From contig NC_061863.1 of assembly GCF_907164915.1 (NCBI RefSeq), positions 9,487,882 through 9,551,881 of the forward strand: 64,000 nucleotides of DNA. Direction: 5' to 3'. Source of the stretch: Impatiens glandulifera (taxonomy: Eukaryota > Streptophyta > Magnoliopsida > Ericales > Balsaminaceae). How positions within the stretch are numbered: the stretch's first letter is position 1; each line of letters opens with the position of its first letter. A program made the position numbers and the translations under genes. The notes beneath the pieces are model-generated. The model was not told where the DNA came from and did no database searches. It saw only the letters and a list, made by a program, of their open reading frames with translations. This document shows, piece after piece, positions 35,501 to 48,183 of this stretch.

Positions 35501-38196
35501 TCCTCTCTTGATAAGTAGTCTTCTTACAAAGAAAGGTATGTTATCTTATTAGAAATCTAGGATTAGTGAACAAATTCATATGAGAAAGGAATGGCCTAAT
35601 CCTGAGATGAGAAAACCAAATTCAACCATTTCCTATTCAACATAATGCCTATACACAATACATCCACTATTTATATCTAACTTCTTTCATTTACTAACAC
35701 CAAACTATTGTATCCCTAAACCAACTCCCCCACAATTCATTATAGTAGCTGAATCTTTTTGTAGAGCTGTTGAACACAAGTAAAGTATGAGTAACATAAT
35801 GATCGCGTTTTGGAAAGTGTGGAGCTTTTCTGCCTGACTCATGCATCTTTCTTACAATGAATTAGTAACAATAATTGGCTTGGACAGAGATAATATTCAT
35901 GCCAAAATAGCTTTTCCAACAATGCCGAATTATTATTTCTTATTCATCATTAGTGTGCACATAACAATGTGAATCCCTCACAAAACTATTTGCAGCTAGT
36001 TGATTTCGTCATGAAAAAATATACAACAAATAAGATTTTGACAGGTAAAATGTAATGTTATTTCATGTGAAAAAAACAAAATTAAATCAGTCACTTATGG
36101 GAAAAGGAGGCATCTATTACACTGGTTGGAAGGCAGCCAAATTAACTTCACCATGAGAATAGAAATATAGGTAGGCTGTCATGCTTGTTGGAACAATTAT
36201 CGTCATCCACGTAGCACACTGCAATACCCCACAAGATCAAAAGATATTTCAGAACATGCAATTTGACATAGATCAAATGATACATGAAGAAAATTATAGT
36301 TTCATTTTCAGTAGTGCAGAACACACCAAAAAAAAAGGGTTCTAATCTGATATGTGCCCAAACACGAGCCATTGTGCAGCTAATATAAGAAGCCTAAAAT
36401 TGGGAAAACAAACCAACTAGTAAAGATCACTTGGTACAAATAAACCCATTGTTCATATGTATTTTCTCTAGCACACAAATGAACTATATAATGAAGAGCA
36501 TGGATTAATATTCTAGTAGTATCAGTGTATCACCTACCGTTCACTGATATTAAGAGCATTAGACCACAAAGTGCAGACGTAATAAAAAATGACAGGAATC
36601 AAAGAAGACAAAGGAGATAGAGAACAAGAAAAATGAAAGAACCCACCTTCCATATTTCTCTATGAGTAAGGTGAGTCTGGTCAATGTCAAAAATTTTAGC
36701 ATAACCAATATTAGACTGAGCAAATACCCATAGATTTACTCCCCAAAGCCAAACCATCAAAGTCTGAACAAATCAAAGACAAACAATCAATAAAAAGACG
36801 CATCTGGAAACAAGAAAAAGAAAGATCACTTGACGTTTAGTAACTTTACCACAAGAAGAAGAGGATTATAATATAAGAAGGCCTCGTAAAGAAATAAATC
36901 CCGCACGTCTATACTCATTCTCATAACTGAATCCCATCCTATCTGCATTATTTTAAACATAAAACAAAACATTAGTGATTACAGGAGCAAATCCATCAGA
37001 TGACACCCATAATAAACGATAGTATCAAGGTCAAAGTCCAACCTTCAAGCAAGTGAGGCCCCAAAAGAAAAACAATATTACCTGGACAAAAAGAATAGAA
37101 GCAAATTTGTCAAGACAAAGACAAATATGCCAAATATTAACAACCTCAACCACAAAATAAAACAGAAGAGGAATTAGTACATGAACTCAATTACAGTTCA
37201 CTTATAGCTTGAACATATTGATTAGATATCTCCCAGCTTTTCATGAAAATGAATTATGTAAAATAATTGAAAAACTACCCCTTGTAAATTGTTGAGAATT
37301 ACAACAAGGGAGCAACATCAGTATTAAAAATTGATATTCAAATAATAATTTCATGTCAAATTGACAACACTTACACATGTATCTGCATTTTAACTACTTA
37401 AAACAGAGTGGTCTCAAACCAAGCTCAACTCAATAAAATGTAATTAAACAAAACTAATTGATGATATCATGCAACAAATAGTAGTTATGATTTCTTTCAT
37501 TATCCATTTGACTTCAAAACCCACAATCAAGATAATAACAATACTTTCAGCATGAATTTGTTTCTCTCTTCCATGTTCTTTCTCTACTATTTTATCTTCT
37601 TTCGAAAAGATTTTTTTGTACAAAATCTAATATATATTAGCAGAAAGAACAAGTCTTTTGTGTCTCACTTTGCTTTGAATATGCTTCACAGTTAATTACT
37701 CCCAAAATGAACCAATTCACAACTAGTTCATCTCTAAGACTCTATCCAACATCTCTGCATACAAGTAACCATTCTATACTTCTCTAGGTTTGTTAGAAGA
37801 GGGAGGTAAATATGGGATTGAAGTGAATTGGGTACCACTATAAAGGAAAAGTATCAAGAATTAAGTACTGCAGCTAAAAAAAATGAAAATTTCGGCACAA
37901 AATTGATCTGGGAAAGGCGAATATGAGCAAAACCTTCAATCTCCAAAGCAGAATAGGAGATGGTAATATGGCAGCAGTGCTCAACTGAGCGGTGACCCCT
38001 TTCATTTCCGACTCTTCGGCACCAGCTTCCAACTCGTCTAAGCCAAAAATGAGATTTATTAAAATCAAATTAACTAAAAAAAAAAGATAAAGGTTTGTTT
38101 TCTCGTACCAAGACCATATACAACAGCTCTGCTCCCAGATTTACGGAGATGAGGGCTTCTAACAGGAGCTGTCACCAAGCCCCCTCCTCCAAACAT
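32564..38196 (-). CDS. EXS (ERD1/XPR1/SYG1) domain membrane protein
   Basis: Thirteen coding exons on the minus strand: 38196-38109, 38037-37934, 37081-37043, 36942-36850, 36763-36647, 36218-36123, 35294-35181, 34506-34453, 34020-33973, 33516-33366, 33283-33118, 32975-32906, 32824-32564 (1,401 nt, 466 residues plus stop). All are GT-AG and phases agree; exon 3 is a 39-nt micro-exon (VILFFFWGLTCLK). The protein begins MFGGGGLVTAP; upstream in-frame ATGs exist, but this start matches the family. Several hydrophobic segments follow (for example LWGVNLWVFA, VFLYVVAAFLIIFPFDIF). The EXS core comprises ADFFLADILTSMSK, RFFQCLRQYSD and WDVSRDWDL, then NLILRCTWTYKLS and the terminal RRFQWVFFRVENEWNRMNSK. 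Plant members of this SPX-less EXS type are multi-pass, probably Golgi-located proteins related to phosphate exporters and yeast ERD1. Their exact substrate is not established here. Confidence 0.92.
34655..34915. repeat. MITE-like segment in EXS-gene intron 7
   Basis: It starts AGTTTGATGAAGGCTTATTTGG and ends ACATCAAACAAGC, roughly inverted ends with ATAACCCC/TAACCC words inside. Similar GCTTGTTTGATG phrases occur at 33,700 and 51,815, so a repeat family is likely. No target duplication was confirmed. Confidence 0.35.
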
Positions 38197-38579
38197 AGAA
38201 GAGTGCAAATGGAGACTGGTTATCAACTTATGAAACCTGCAAGAAATCAGGAAAGATGCGACGAATTGAGATAGAGATCTGAGATGAAAGAAGGGATTAT
38301 CAGATCCTTTGAGAGGAAGATTCAATTGATTGAAAAAAGATGAAACCTTGTTGCGAAAGCGTGTCATGAAATGCCCACCCTGTTCGTTGGATCTGGCGCC
38401 GGAAAGAGAGTTCTGTTTATATATTTGCTCATTTGGAGATCAAGATCAAAATTTGATTTTCTCAATTATTAAATATATATATATATATTTAAGAAATTGT
38501 CAAATAAATAAATAAATTATCTTAAATCCACACCTTCAACGACCACTTATACTATGATTCATAGGCAGGTTAACTATGA

Positions 38580-38908
38580 TGGATCTAGGCTTGGACGAGG
38601 GACTACAAGGAGAGTTGCCAGTAGGGATGTCAATGCGTGGCCGTAAACCAAATTCATGCGCGTATTTCCCGGACAAGGTCGGAAATGGATAAATCGAATT
38701 CGGAGCGTAAAATTTAAATACATGGTTTAAGTTCGGACACTTAAACCTATACTTTGATGTAAATAAAATAATATATATATTAACAAATTTAATAATATTT
38801 GTCCGATCAATTACACTACGATTATAATTCTATACGTTTTCAAACAGAAATCTAGAACTTTTATAATTTATTAAATTTTAAAACTATTTTTTTTAATCCC
38901 CAATTTTG

Positions 38909-38956
<48 letters not shown>

Positions 38957-39980
38957 AATTGTCAAAATAAGTAAATAAATAAAAGACAGAATCAAAATAC
39001 AGAAACTAGTCACATACACAAATATCTATTGAGGCTCACTTGTTTGTTTCAGCCCACTCCTCCGAAAATATTATTTAATCGGTAGAAAGTAACATTATCT
39101 TTTAATTTTATAAATTTGTTTAATAAAGTCAACATAACATATGATATGATTCATAAGGTGTAATTTGTTTGGTTTGGTTATTCTTTTACCCAAAAATTCA
39201 TTTTAACGGTTGGTGTCGGTTTTTCAAAATCTTTATCCGTCGGTTGACGGTTAAATGTCAGTTCGGTTTAGTGGGTTATAAAATCGGTTCGGTCGATTTA
39301 TCATTTTAATTGTTTGAAAATTAACAAATATATATAAGGTAATAAATTAAAGAATGAGAAAATTAGTGAGTTTTAATTCATATATATATAATATAATTTT
39401 AAAAAATAATTAATTAAGTTTTATAATAAAATTCTAATAAATTAAATAATAAAATAATTATTTAACTTAAAAAAATATAGGTTAGAATATTAATAAAATC
39501 AAAATGAGTTTAAGAAAAAAAAATATTAAATATACAAAATAATAAATATGTAGGTCAAGATTTGAATCATTAAAAAACCACAAGTTCATCATTTAACAAT
39601 ATGCTAGAAGGACACACATTTATAAATATATCAAAAACATTTTATATACTGTTGGTCGGTTAAACTGTCGGTTTTTATTATATAAATCGTGACTCGAACC
39701 GGCCATGGTCACTACAGAAAATTATGAATCGGTCAAAACTCAATTCGATCGGTTTATAATTTTTCGATCGGTTTTTTTTATCAATTCCCATCTAGGCTTG
39801 AAGCAGAGGCAACAAGGAGAGTTGCAAGGAGGAATGACATTGCGTGCCCAAAAACCAGATTCATGTATGTTTCCTCCATAGGATTGGAAATGAATAATTC
39901 AAATAGAATTTCGGATAAGGGGAAAGGAGTAAAACCGAAATACATAGATTCAAATACAGTAAATCTTGGTTGATAATTGC
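38580..39980. repeat. Direct repeat pair flanking an AACCG-rich MITE
   Basis: About 38,580-38,760 and 39,790-39,970 share ATCTAGGCTTG, ACAAGGAGAGTTGC, CAATGCGTGGCC/CATTGCGTGCCC, CAGATTCATG and GAAATGAATAA-type blocks in the same order. Between them, 39,170-39,300 and 39,640-39,780 carry inverted TCGGTTGACGGTT/AATCGGTCAAAACTC motifs around an AT-rich centre, like a MITE. No gene is seen here; an AT microsatellite lies at 38,918-38,951. Confidence 0.5.
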
Positions 39981-41125
39981 ACTTTTAAACATAAACCCTA
40001 TTCATAAATAAAAATGACTCATATATTTAATTATGTATATTTTATTATATACTTTTAATTAGAACATGTATTTCTCTAACTAATTATGTTCATTAATATA
40101 TATTAGGAAATTTAAATTTTATTAAAAAATTGTTATAAACATACAAGATATTAAACAAGAGAGATAACAACAAGAGAATGTATTTTTTTTATCAAGGGAT
40201 ACTTTTATAATGTTCCTATGTGTTCTATTTATAGTACTAGATACATAGAAACCAAAGGTCTTCATAATGATAGAATATGAAAACCAATAGTCTTACACAA
40301 TTACATCCATTAATTATATTACATTTATAATAAAAATAAAATAGTTTAATAATTTTAATATATTGTAACCCCGAGAATGGTCTCTTCCTCAGTTTAGCAC
40401 GTGTTTAGATGACACGTAGCAATACGGGGACGTCCGAGGTGACTCAAGATTCGATGCGTTTTATCCTTGATTTGCGAGCTAGACATCTTTTTAAAAGAAA
40501 TGATTTTGAAAATATCTGGGAGCTTTGAAATTAATCATGTAAAAATAATTAATTTTATTCAAATGTTAATAATCTGGGGATCAAATAATAATTTGATTAA
40601 AACCCGGTTTAAATTAATCAAACATAATTAATTTAAAAAATTATTTATTTGAAAATAGAGTCGCCAAATGATTCTAGAAAATCAGTAAAAGTACGTGTAT
40701 AAACGTACTTTATACCAAAGTTTCGATAAAGGGTTCGATTTTTTGTTACGCTCGGGAAATAGCTTTCGCTCTATGTCATCTGCGCCCGTCAAATAACGGT
40801 TTTATTTTTTAAAGCAAAGTCTAGCTATTACAAGATTTATTTATAACAATTATTTCATTTAGTAGTCTGAGGGTCCTAAACAAGGATATGTTTAGATTAT
40901 GTAAATAATTATACAAAATTATTTAAAATGGCTTACCTACGATTGCGTTGATATAAGATTACGTAAAAACCCTGAAAAATATCATAAAAGTTTAGAAAAT
41001 ATCCCGAAAATATTTAAATATCAATTTCTGACCTTTCGAGATTATTTAAAAATGGATTAGGGTTCCAAAATTATAAAAATAATTTTAGATTTTGAAAACT
41101 AGAACCAAATAGGCCTTAGGACTAG

Positions 41126-41542
41126 GGATAGCAGTGGGGCGGGGAATGCATTTACCATCCCCGCCCCATTCGTTTTTTTTCGGTTTCGGGGAATCCCGCG
41201 GGACACCTTTATTAAAATATTAAAAAAAAAAATAAAATAATTATACAATAAAATTATATAAACGGATTTTTTAATATAAAATATATTGTAATATAGTAAC
41301 ATTTTATATAATTATAAAGAAATAAATTTACTACTCTTATAAAATATAGTTAATAAAAAAATATATTGGTGATTTAATATACTTAATTATGTTTATAGAG
41401 TTCGGGGAAGAATCGAGGTAAAATCGGGGCGGGGGACACAAATACCATTCTTGCCCCATCCCCGTTCGGTTTCAGGGAAAAATCGTCCCAAACGGGGAAA
41501 TTTAGTTCAGTTTGCGGGGCAGTTTCAAATTGTCATCCTTAC
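41126..41542. mobile_element. MITE nested in the LTR, about 417 bp
   Basis: It is flanked by a direct repeat TTAGGACTAG (41,116-41,125 and 41,543-41,552), and its ends are loosely inverted (GGATAGCAGTGGGGCGGGG at left, CAAATTGTCATCCTTAC at right). Subterminal CGGTTTCGGGGAATCCCGC and CCCGTTCGGTTTCAGGG are similar. The 9-10 bp duplication fits a Mutator-like origin. Confidence 0.65.
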
Positions 41543-41569
41543 TTAGGACTAGAGTCCTAGGGTCTGGGT

Positions 41570-42010
41570 CTGTTTATGACGATTTAGGCTCGGATGAGCT
41601 CGATCTATACTACGAAGGTCTAGATTAGGTCTCGGGATGTAGGGGTCGAGGGACCAGAGGGCTCGGTCCTAGGGTTCATGAGGCTCGGTCCTGAATTCAA
41701 GTTGTTCGGTCCTAGGTTTGGGAGGCTCGATCCTATGTTTAGTTTTCTCGGTTGTGGACCTGGTAGGCTCGGTCCCAGGTCAGACCTCTCGGTCCGAGGT
41801 TAAAAATACCGGTCGGATTCCTTGGTCCTTTTTTAAGAACACCAGTCCTAAGTCTCAATCCTAACTCAAGAGCATCGGTCATTCGTCTCAGTCTTAACTC
41901 AAGAACATCGGTCATTGGTCTCGGTCCGAACCGAGGATCCTCGGTCCTAATTCTTGGTCCAAGGCTAAGAACCTCGGTCCTTTGTCTTAGTCCAAGAGGA
42001 CCGAGTGTTC
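41570..42010. repeat. Degenerate short repeat rich in CTCGGTCCTA
   Basis: More than a dozen variants of (G)CTCGGTCC(T/C)A(G)G occur every 20-40 bases (for example GAGGCTCGGTCCTGAATTC, AACCTCGGTCC). The period is irregular. It lies inside the probable LTR. Confidence 0.6.
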
Positions 42011-43000
42011 TTGAATTGGTTAAGAATTAAATGTCTTATATCTTTTGATACAGATCATGAAATCATTATCATTAAGTTGCAATCAACTCATATGATTGTG
42101 GGGATTAAAAGCCCTAACCTTAATCACAATCAATCGTTTTTGATCAAAATTTGGGATCTTTTGAATTAGGCCATCTCATGGCCTAATTTTGTTCCAGTAG
42201 CAGATTTACAGACTGAAATTCAAAGTTTATTTTTCAAAAAAATTGGTTGGATCAAACATGATTGGAATGATGAAATAATGATTTGGAAATCATCCTAACA
42301 TGTTTACAAACATGTTAGGCAACTAAATGATTCAAAATTAAAGCTTAAAAGCTCAAGAACATCAATTCCAAAAAATCGATATTTTCAAACCAAGCTTTTG
42401 TTTTTTCGTTTTAAGTTGATTTGATCAAATATTTTTCAACAAAAAGTTCATACATCATCTAGGGAGTCATTCTAAACAAAGAAAACACAAATTGAACCCC
42501 TAGAACAGATTAACCCGATAAAACTTTGAAAAATTTTAATTTTCAATCACAAATTGAAATATAGTGGACCTGGAAGCTTACTATCAATTGGAGAACACTA
42601 AAATGAAGTGATAGAAGCTTTCCCGAAGTCTGGATCAAAACTTTGATCGCAATAGAAGATTTTTACAAAAATCAGTTTTGAAACGTCGAAATTCTTGATT
42701 TAGACGTGATATGTGATTTTGTTTGATGGATTAGAAGTTTATCACCTAGTGAGTATTTATACTCAGCTAGGTCGGTCAATCGAAGTCGAATTTAACTTCG
42801 ATTTGGCTATCGGAGTTGTTCTTCTCCGTTTCTTATTCAACTTCGGCAGCCTAGCTAGGGGATAGCTTTTGATTTTGCAGACTATGGGAAATGATGACAG
42901 GGAGGAGACGAGCACATTGTTAAATTTTGGAGGGATAAGGATGATTGTAGGCGGAGATAAGGCTTCTGGAAGAAACTTCGGCGTCAGTCGCGTTTCTAGT

Positions 43001-43699
43001 GATCCCCTGCATCGACGAAGAAGACGGATCAAAACGACGTGGTTTCGTTTAACCAAAACGCGATTTTTGAGCATTCCGTCTGCGTCTAGGCGTTTTTAGC
43101 TAATGGGGTTGACGTCCCGTTAGTTGATTCCGTGTGGACCAGGCGTGCGTGCTTCCACTACAGCAGGGAGCGTGACGACTTTCTAGGCGCTGGATAAAAA
43201 TTCAACGCTAATCTGATGACCCAGAATTTTGCTGCAACAATTAAACATAATTTCGACTACACAATATTATCAGTTTACATTTTAATAAAAGAGTTATTTG
43301 AAATCAAATTTTAATCCCTTTCTTGCATTTTTGTTTTAAAAAAATATTATTGAAAATATAATAAAAATTATATTCATTATTTTTATTTTTAGGAAATTAT
43401 TTAATTGTTTTAAGCCATAAGTTACATAATTTATGTTTAAAATTATAATTAAATAATTTGAACCCTTTTTGAGTTTAATTTAGGTAAAATAAATACAATA
43501 TTTTAACCTCAAATTAATTTTGAATTTTTATTTAATTTTTCTAATTGAGATTTAATTAATTATCATAATAATTAATCCTAATTTGATTTTTAATTAATTT
43601 TTAGATTATTTTAAATTTAAAATTCAAAATATTATTTTAATATTATTATAATTTAATAATATTATTTGTAAATTAGGGTATTTGAAATTTTTATGCTTT

Positions 43700-43737
<38 letters not shown>

Positions 43738-44506
43738 TATATTAGAATTAGGTTAATTCTGTAATGATGGGCGCCAAAGTTACATCTTATATAATAATTA
43801 GGAATTTTAAAAAAAATATATTCAATTTGGATCCCCTGCGTCTACGAAGAAAACGGATCAAAACGACGTCGTTTCGTTTAACCAAAACGCGATGTTTGGG
43901 CATTCCGTCCGCGTCTAAGCGTTTTCAGCTAATGGGGTTGACATTCCGTTAGTTGATTCTGTGTGGACCAGGCGCGCGTGCTTCCATTACAGCGGGGAGC
44001 GTGGCGACTTTCTAGGCGTTGGATAAAAATTCAACGCTAATCTGATGACCTAGAATTTTGCTGCAACAATTAAACATAATTTCGACTACACAATATTATC
44101 AGTTTACATTTTAATAAAAGACTTATTTAAAATCAAATTTTAATCCCTTTCTTGCATTTTTATTTTTTAAAAAATATTATTAGAAATATAATAAAAATTA
44201 TATTCATTATTTTTATTTTTGGGAAATTATTTAATTGTTTTAAACCATAAGTTACCTAATTTATGTTTAAAATTATAATTAAATAATTTGAACCCTTTTT
44301 TAGTTTAATTTAGGTAAAATAAATACAATATTTTAACCTCAAATTAATTTTGGATTTTTATTTTATTTTCCTAATTGAGATTTAATTAATTATTCCTAAT
44401 TTGATATTAATCAATTTTTAGATTATTATAAATTTAAAATATTATTTTAATATTATTATAATTTAATAATATTATATGTAAATTAAGGTATTTGAAATTT
44501 TTATGA

Positions 44507-44557
<51 letters not shown>

Positions 44558-44639
44558 TTAGGTCAATTCAAATGATGGGCGCCAAAGTTACATCTTATAT
44601 AATAATTAGGAATTTAAAAAATATATATATTCAATTTGA
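43001..44639. repeat. ~829-bp tandem duplication spanning the LTR end and its flank
   Basis: Unit 1 (43,001-43,829) and unit 2 (43,830-44,639) both start GATCCCCTGC and share ACGGATCAAAACGACGT, GTGTGGACCAGGCG, GACTTTCTAGGCG, AACAATTAAACATAATTTCG, then about 560 bases of AT-rich flank ending ATTCAATTTG. Identity is high, with scattered substitutions and microsatellite length differences. The last ~260 bases of the LTR were therefore copied together with neighbouring DNA after insertion. Confidence 0.85.
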
Positions 44640-45000
44640 CTGAATTTTATAAAAGGAAAGAAATAGAGAAATATATAATTTTTATATATCAATATTATAA
44701 GATTATTTTGAAGTTAACTAAAGTTATTTGATGCAATACAAAAAAAAATATATGAATTATATATCCAGGAATTCAAAATTTTATATTAAAAGTTGGTTTA
44801 TTTATAAATACTAATAAATGGAAAGTAAGTTTCCAAAATTATGATGGGAGTATCTAAATAAACTAATTACCTATATATTTCTAACAAATTCACTTATATT
44901 CCTAATTAACTCAAATATTTATATACTTCCATATATATATATATATATATATATACACTTGTAGTTAGGAAATATATTTCTCTTCTTGTATCAAAACATC

Positions 45001-45854
45001 ATGAACACACATATTCTTTCTATCCCTGATGATTTGATAATCAACGTTTTAGCTTTCTTAGGTGGTTCCTCACATTCTGAATTGCTTAAGGCAAAAACCA
45101 TGTAAGTATCAAGATGCACAATCGATCTCTATTTCTCTTTTAGTTTCTTATTTGATCTTTATTTTTAGTATCTTAATTTATTGCAGTTGTAAAACTTTTA
45201 ATCGGTTATCTCAAGACGACTATATTTATGAAAGAGTGTCTTTACAAGATATAGATGTAGTTTCATGGCACATAAATAAAGAGCAATCTATATTCTTGGA
45301 AAGATGCGCAAATTCTCATAATTCAGAAGCCTTGTATAGGAATGGAGTGGTATGTTTCTATATTATCTCAATCTTAATTATTATTTCTATACCTTTTTCA
45401 AGTCTTCTTATTTGTTTTTATATGTTATTTGTGCGTGTATATATATATATAGGTGGAATATTTTAGCGGTAAAAATTATAAGTTAGGGTTGGAATATATT
45501 GAAAAGGCAACAAATTTAGGACACGTTGGAGCACTCTATGTATTTGGTGTTATCTCACTATTTGGAAATAGTGAACTGATGAAGAAAGGAGTGGAGATTC
45601 TAAATCATGAAATGCTTAAAGGAAAATTGTGGAAGTGTCGAGGAGAGTTGATCGAGATAATCAACAAGTTGTGGGTGAATATCCCTATTAGCATGAAGAA
45701 TGTTGTCGTTTGTTGCTCAATCCACAACGATAATCAAAAAAAGTGGAAATCAACATGGCCCGTTAATGATAACGATGATTACGTTGAATGTGAGGCGTGT
45801 AAATGTGACAGGGAACTCGATTACTTGAGGCCTTGTATTGGTATTAATCGTTAA
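45001..45854 (+). CDS. F-box protein with Sel1-like region (At1g67623-like), copy A
   Basis: Three exons: 45001-45101, 45187-45349, 45453-45854 (666 nt, 221 residues plus stop), GT-AG throughout, phases consistent. The N-terminal F-box lies at about 7-42 (IPDDLIINVLAFLGGSSHSE then LLKAKTICKTFNRL). It is followed by a linker with the family motif FLERCANSHNSEALYRNGVV. A Sel1/TPR-like region comes next (YKLGLEYIEKATNLGHVGAL then YVFGVISLFG), then a Cys-rich C-terminus (VVVCCSIHND, then CEACKCDRELDYLRPC). This layout is that of the plant At1g67623/At2g35280 group of putative F-box proteins, which by family logic would recruit unknown targets to SCF ubiquitin ligases. It has a tandem paralogue at 48,184-49,034 with the same intron positions. 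The start ATG follows an AT-rich leader with a TA microsatellite shared with copy B. Confidence 0.88.
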
Positions 45855-45859
45855 GTTTT

Positions 45860-47780
45860 GAAATATTTTTTAGAAACATGGAATATGCAAATATATCTAG
45901 TAGCATTAATGGTAGAAAAGGTTTAAGTTTGATTTTTTTTCTCTTTCACCAACATTTGTATGAAGTTGGAATTAATGTTTTTAATATATAAGTTTTTGAT
46001 ATGATATTATGTTTTCTTTTACAATACAAATATTTAATACTTTGTAACTAAATAATCTTATAAATATCTAATCTTTTCATAAAAACAATGTCTAATATTA
46101 ATATTTAAATTTTAAGTTTGATCAAAATCATCTTAAAAAAATAAATATAAGAACATTTTTAAAATAATAAAAGCATGCTTGATTTATGTGAAATCTTGAT
46201 TCTGTCCCGGTTCGGTCTAGAACTGACCGGTTTAGTGTTAATAGATAAACCATAAATCAGCACAGAACCACATGGTCGGTCAGGTTAATTGATTAAGCCT
46301 TGTTTGGTTTGGGTTTATTACATATTTAGTTCATTTTCGATCTAAAATGCCTTTAACTATTTTAGAAAAATCTAAAACAAAATATATAAAATGGTTAGAA
46401 ATAATGTTTTACATTGTATGAAATAAAAAGATTCTGGATTTGGGTTATTTGAATGTTTTATATCATTTTACCTATATTCATGTGTTTATAATTTATATTT
46501 CAGATATCTAAAAATTATAACAAAATTTATGGGATAATCTTGAAATTATTTCTGATTTTCTGTGTATTCACTTTAATTTTTAAAATATTTTCAGTTTTTG
46601 ATCATTTTCGAACTTTTTATTAACACGTAAGTTCATAAACTATTTTCTAATAAGCTATTTAGTGTACGACAAACTATGAAAGCATTATTTTGGAATTTAA
46701 TTATGCATAACTCCTTTTGAGCTAGAATAGGAATGAACTTTATTTTGAAGCACACTTGATTTAGGTTTTTTTCAAATAAAGTAGTATAAAAATGTGATTA
46801 TGTTCAAAATCTAGCAATTTCGTAGTCTTTATCGGACTAGCATGCATGTCACAACGCGATGTCATTTCCCGCGCATAACTAAGCACGAAACTAAAAAATA
46901 ATCTCTCAAAAAAAAACTAAAGCTAAAGATTTAAAAGACTAAAAAACTTAAAAAGAAAAGTTAAAATGTCAAAGGCTTACACTAAAATTCTTTTATAATT
47001 TTTCAAATAGTTAAAATAGGTGGTCACTCATAAAAGAATCTTATATAAAATTTTGAAGTCTGTAAAGGGGTTTGATTCTAGGTCGTACAATAATGTTTAT
47101 TTCATTTGTGTTTATTTTTAAATAATTCAAAACTTAATTAATTTGAAATTGACTGACAAAACAATGTTTTTAAAAATAATTATTTATTTTAATAATGTGA
47201 AGTGAGCTCATATATAAATTTGTATAAATCAAATATTGGAATAATTTTAAAATTATAAATTGTGGTATAAAAAATAGTGTCTACACCATTATTATATATT
47301 ATTATTTAATATTCTTAATAATATATTTTAAATATTTAATGAGATATTGATTTAATATATAAAAGTTGATTATAATATATTTTATTATTAGTATTTATTT
47401 TAAAAAAAATATTATTAATTGATTGTATATAAAATAAATAGATACAGTTGTTTTAATTATTAATTTTAATAATATATAAATAAATTTAAATATATATCCA
47501 AAATAAAAATAAAAATACAACTTAATATATAAATAGATAATATAATTTCGGTTCCCTTCTTAAGGAAGAAAGAAACATGATCCTATTAAAGAATTTACAG
47601 TCATGAAAACAGGTATTAATAAATTAAATTCACAAAATTTGATTAGAATACTTAACAAGATAATAGGAATTATATAGTTAAAATAAAATAAAAGGAATTC
47701 TAAATATTCTAAAAAATTGGGTTATTTAAATAATAATTTTTCATTCAGAATTTGGAATATGTAAACAAAATTATTGATTC
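45860..47780. other. Spacer between the two F-box genes, no gene seen
   Basis: AT-rich. A small AACCGG-type repeat remnant lies near 46,205-46,290 (CCGGTTCGGTCTAGAACTGACC). From about 47,776 the sequence resembles the region upstream of copy A and also 40,060-40,130 (ATTTCTCTAACTAATTATNTTC), so it is part of the duplicated block. Confidence 0.5.
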
Positions 47781-47884
47781 CTAATTAACTCAACTATTTA
47801 TATATATATTTCCATAAATTAGAACATATATTTCTCTAACTAATTATCTTCATTAATATATACTAAGAAATTTAAATTTTATTA

Positions 47885-47928
<44 letters not shown>

Positions 47929-48063
47929 TTAGGTTTATTTAAATAATAATAAATTCAAAAATTAAATTTTCAAAATTAGAATTGGGAATATCTAAACAAA
48001 CTCACTTATATTTCTAACTAACTCATCTATATATTCTTAACTAACTCAAATATTTATATATTT

Positions 48064-48064
<1 letters not shown>

Positions 48065-48142
<78 letters not shown>
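48065..48142. repeat. TA microsatellite in the promoter of F-box copy B
   Basis: About 78 bases of uninterrupted TA, ending about 40 bases before the ATG of copy B. The equivalent position in copy A (44,931-44,955) has only about 25 bases. Confidence 0.95.
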
Positions 48143-48147
<5 letters not shown>

Positions 48148-48183
48148 AAAGTATATTATTAATTCTTATCATATCAAAACACC

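Larger units (their letters stand above)
40364..43262. mobile_element. Probable gypsy-type solo LTR with a nested MITE
   Basis: It begins TGTAACCCCGAGAATGG, a typical LTR start, and can be followed to CGACTACACA at about 43,262. Near 40,660-40,790 it has AGAGTCGCCAAATGATTCTAG followed by a GGGTTCGATT...GCGCCCGTCAAATAACGG stretch. I recognise that AGAGTCGCCA type from LTRs of dicot Ty3/gypsy elements. No gag-pol sequence is found beside it. A 417-bp MITE is inserted inside. The 5-bp flanks (TATAT and ATATT) are not an exact duplication, so ends may be off by a base or two. Confidence 0.5.

Noticed and set aside
42763..43099. Overlapping ~100-codon frames on both strands, and a similar one at 43,764-43,952
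   Set aside because: They lie in the LTR end and its tandem duplicate and have no retroelement or other protein similarity.
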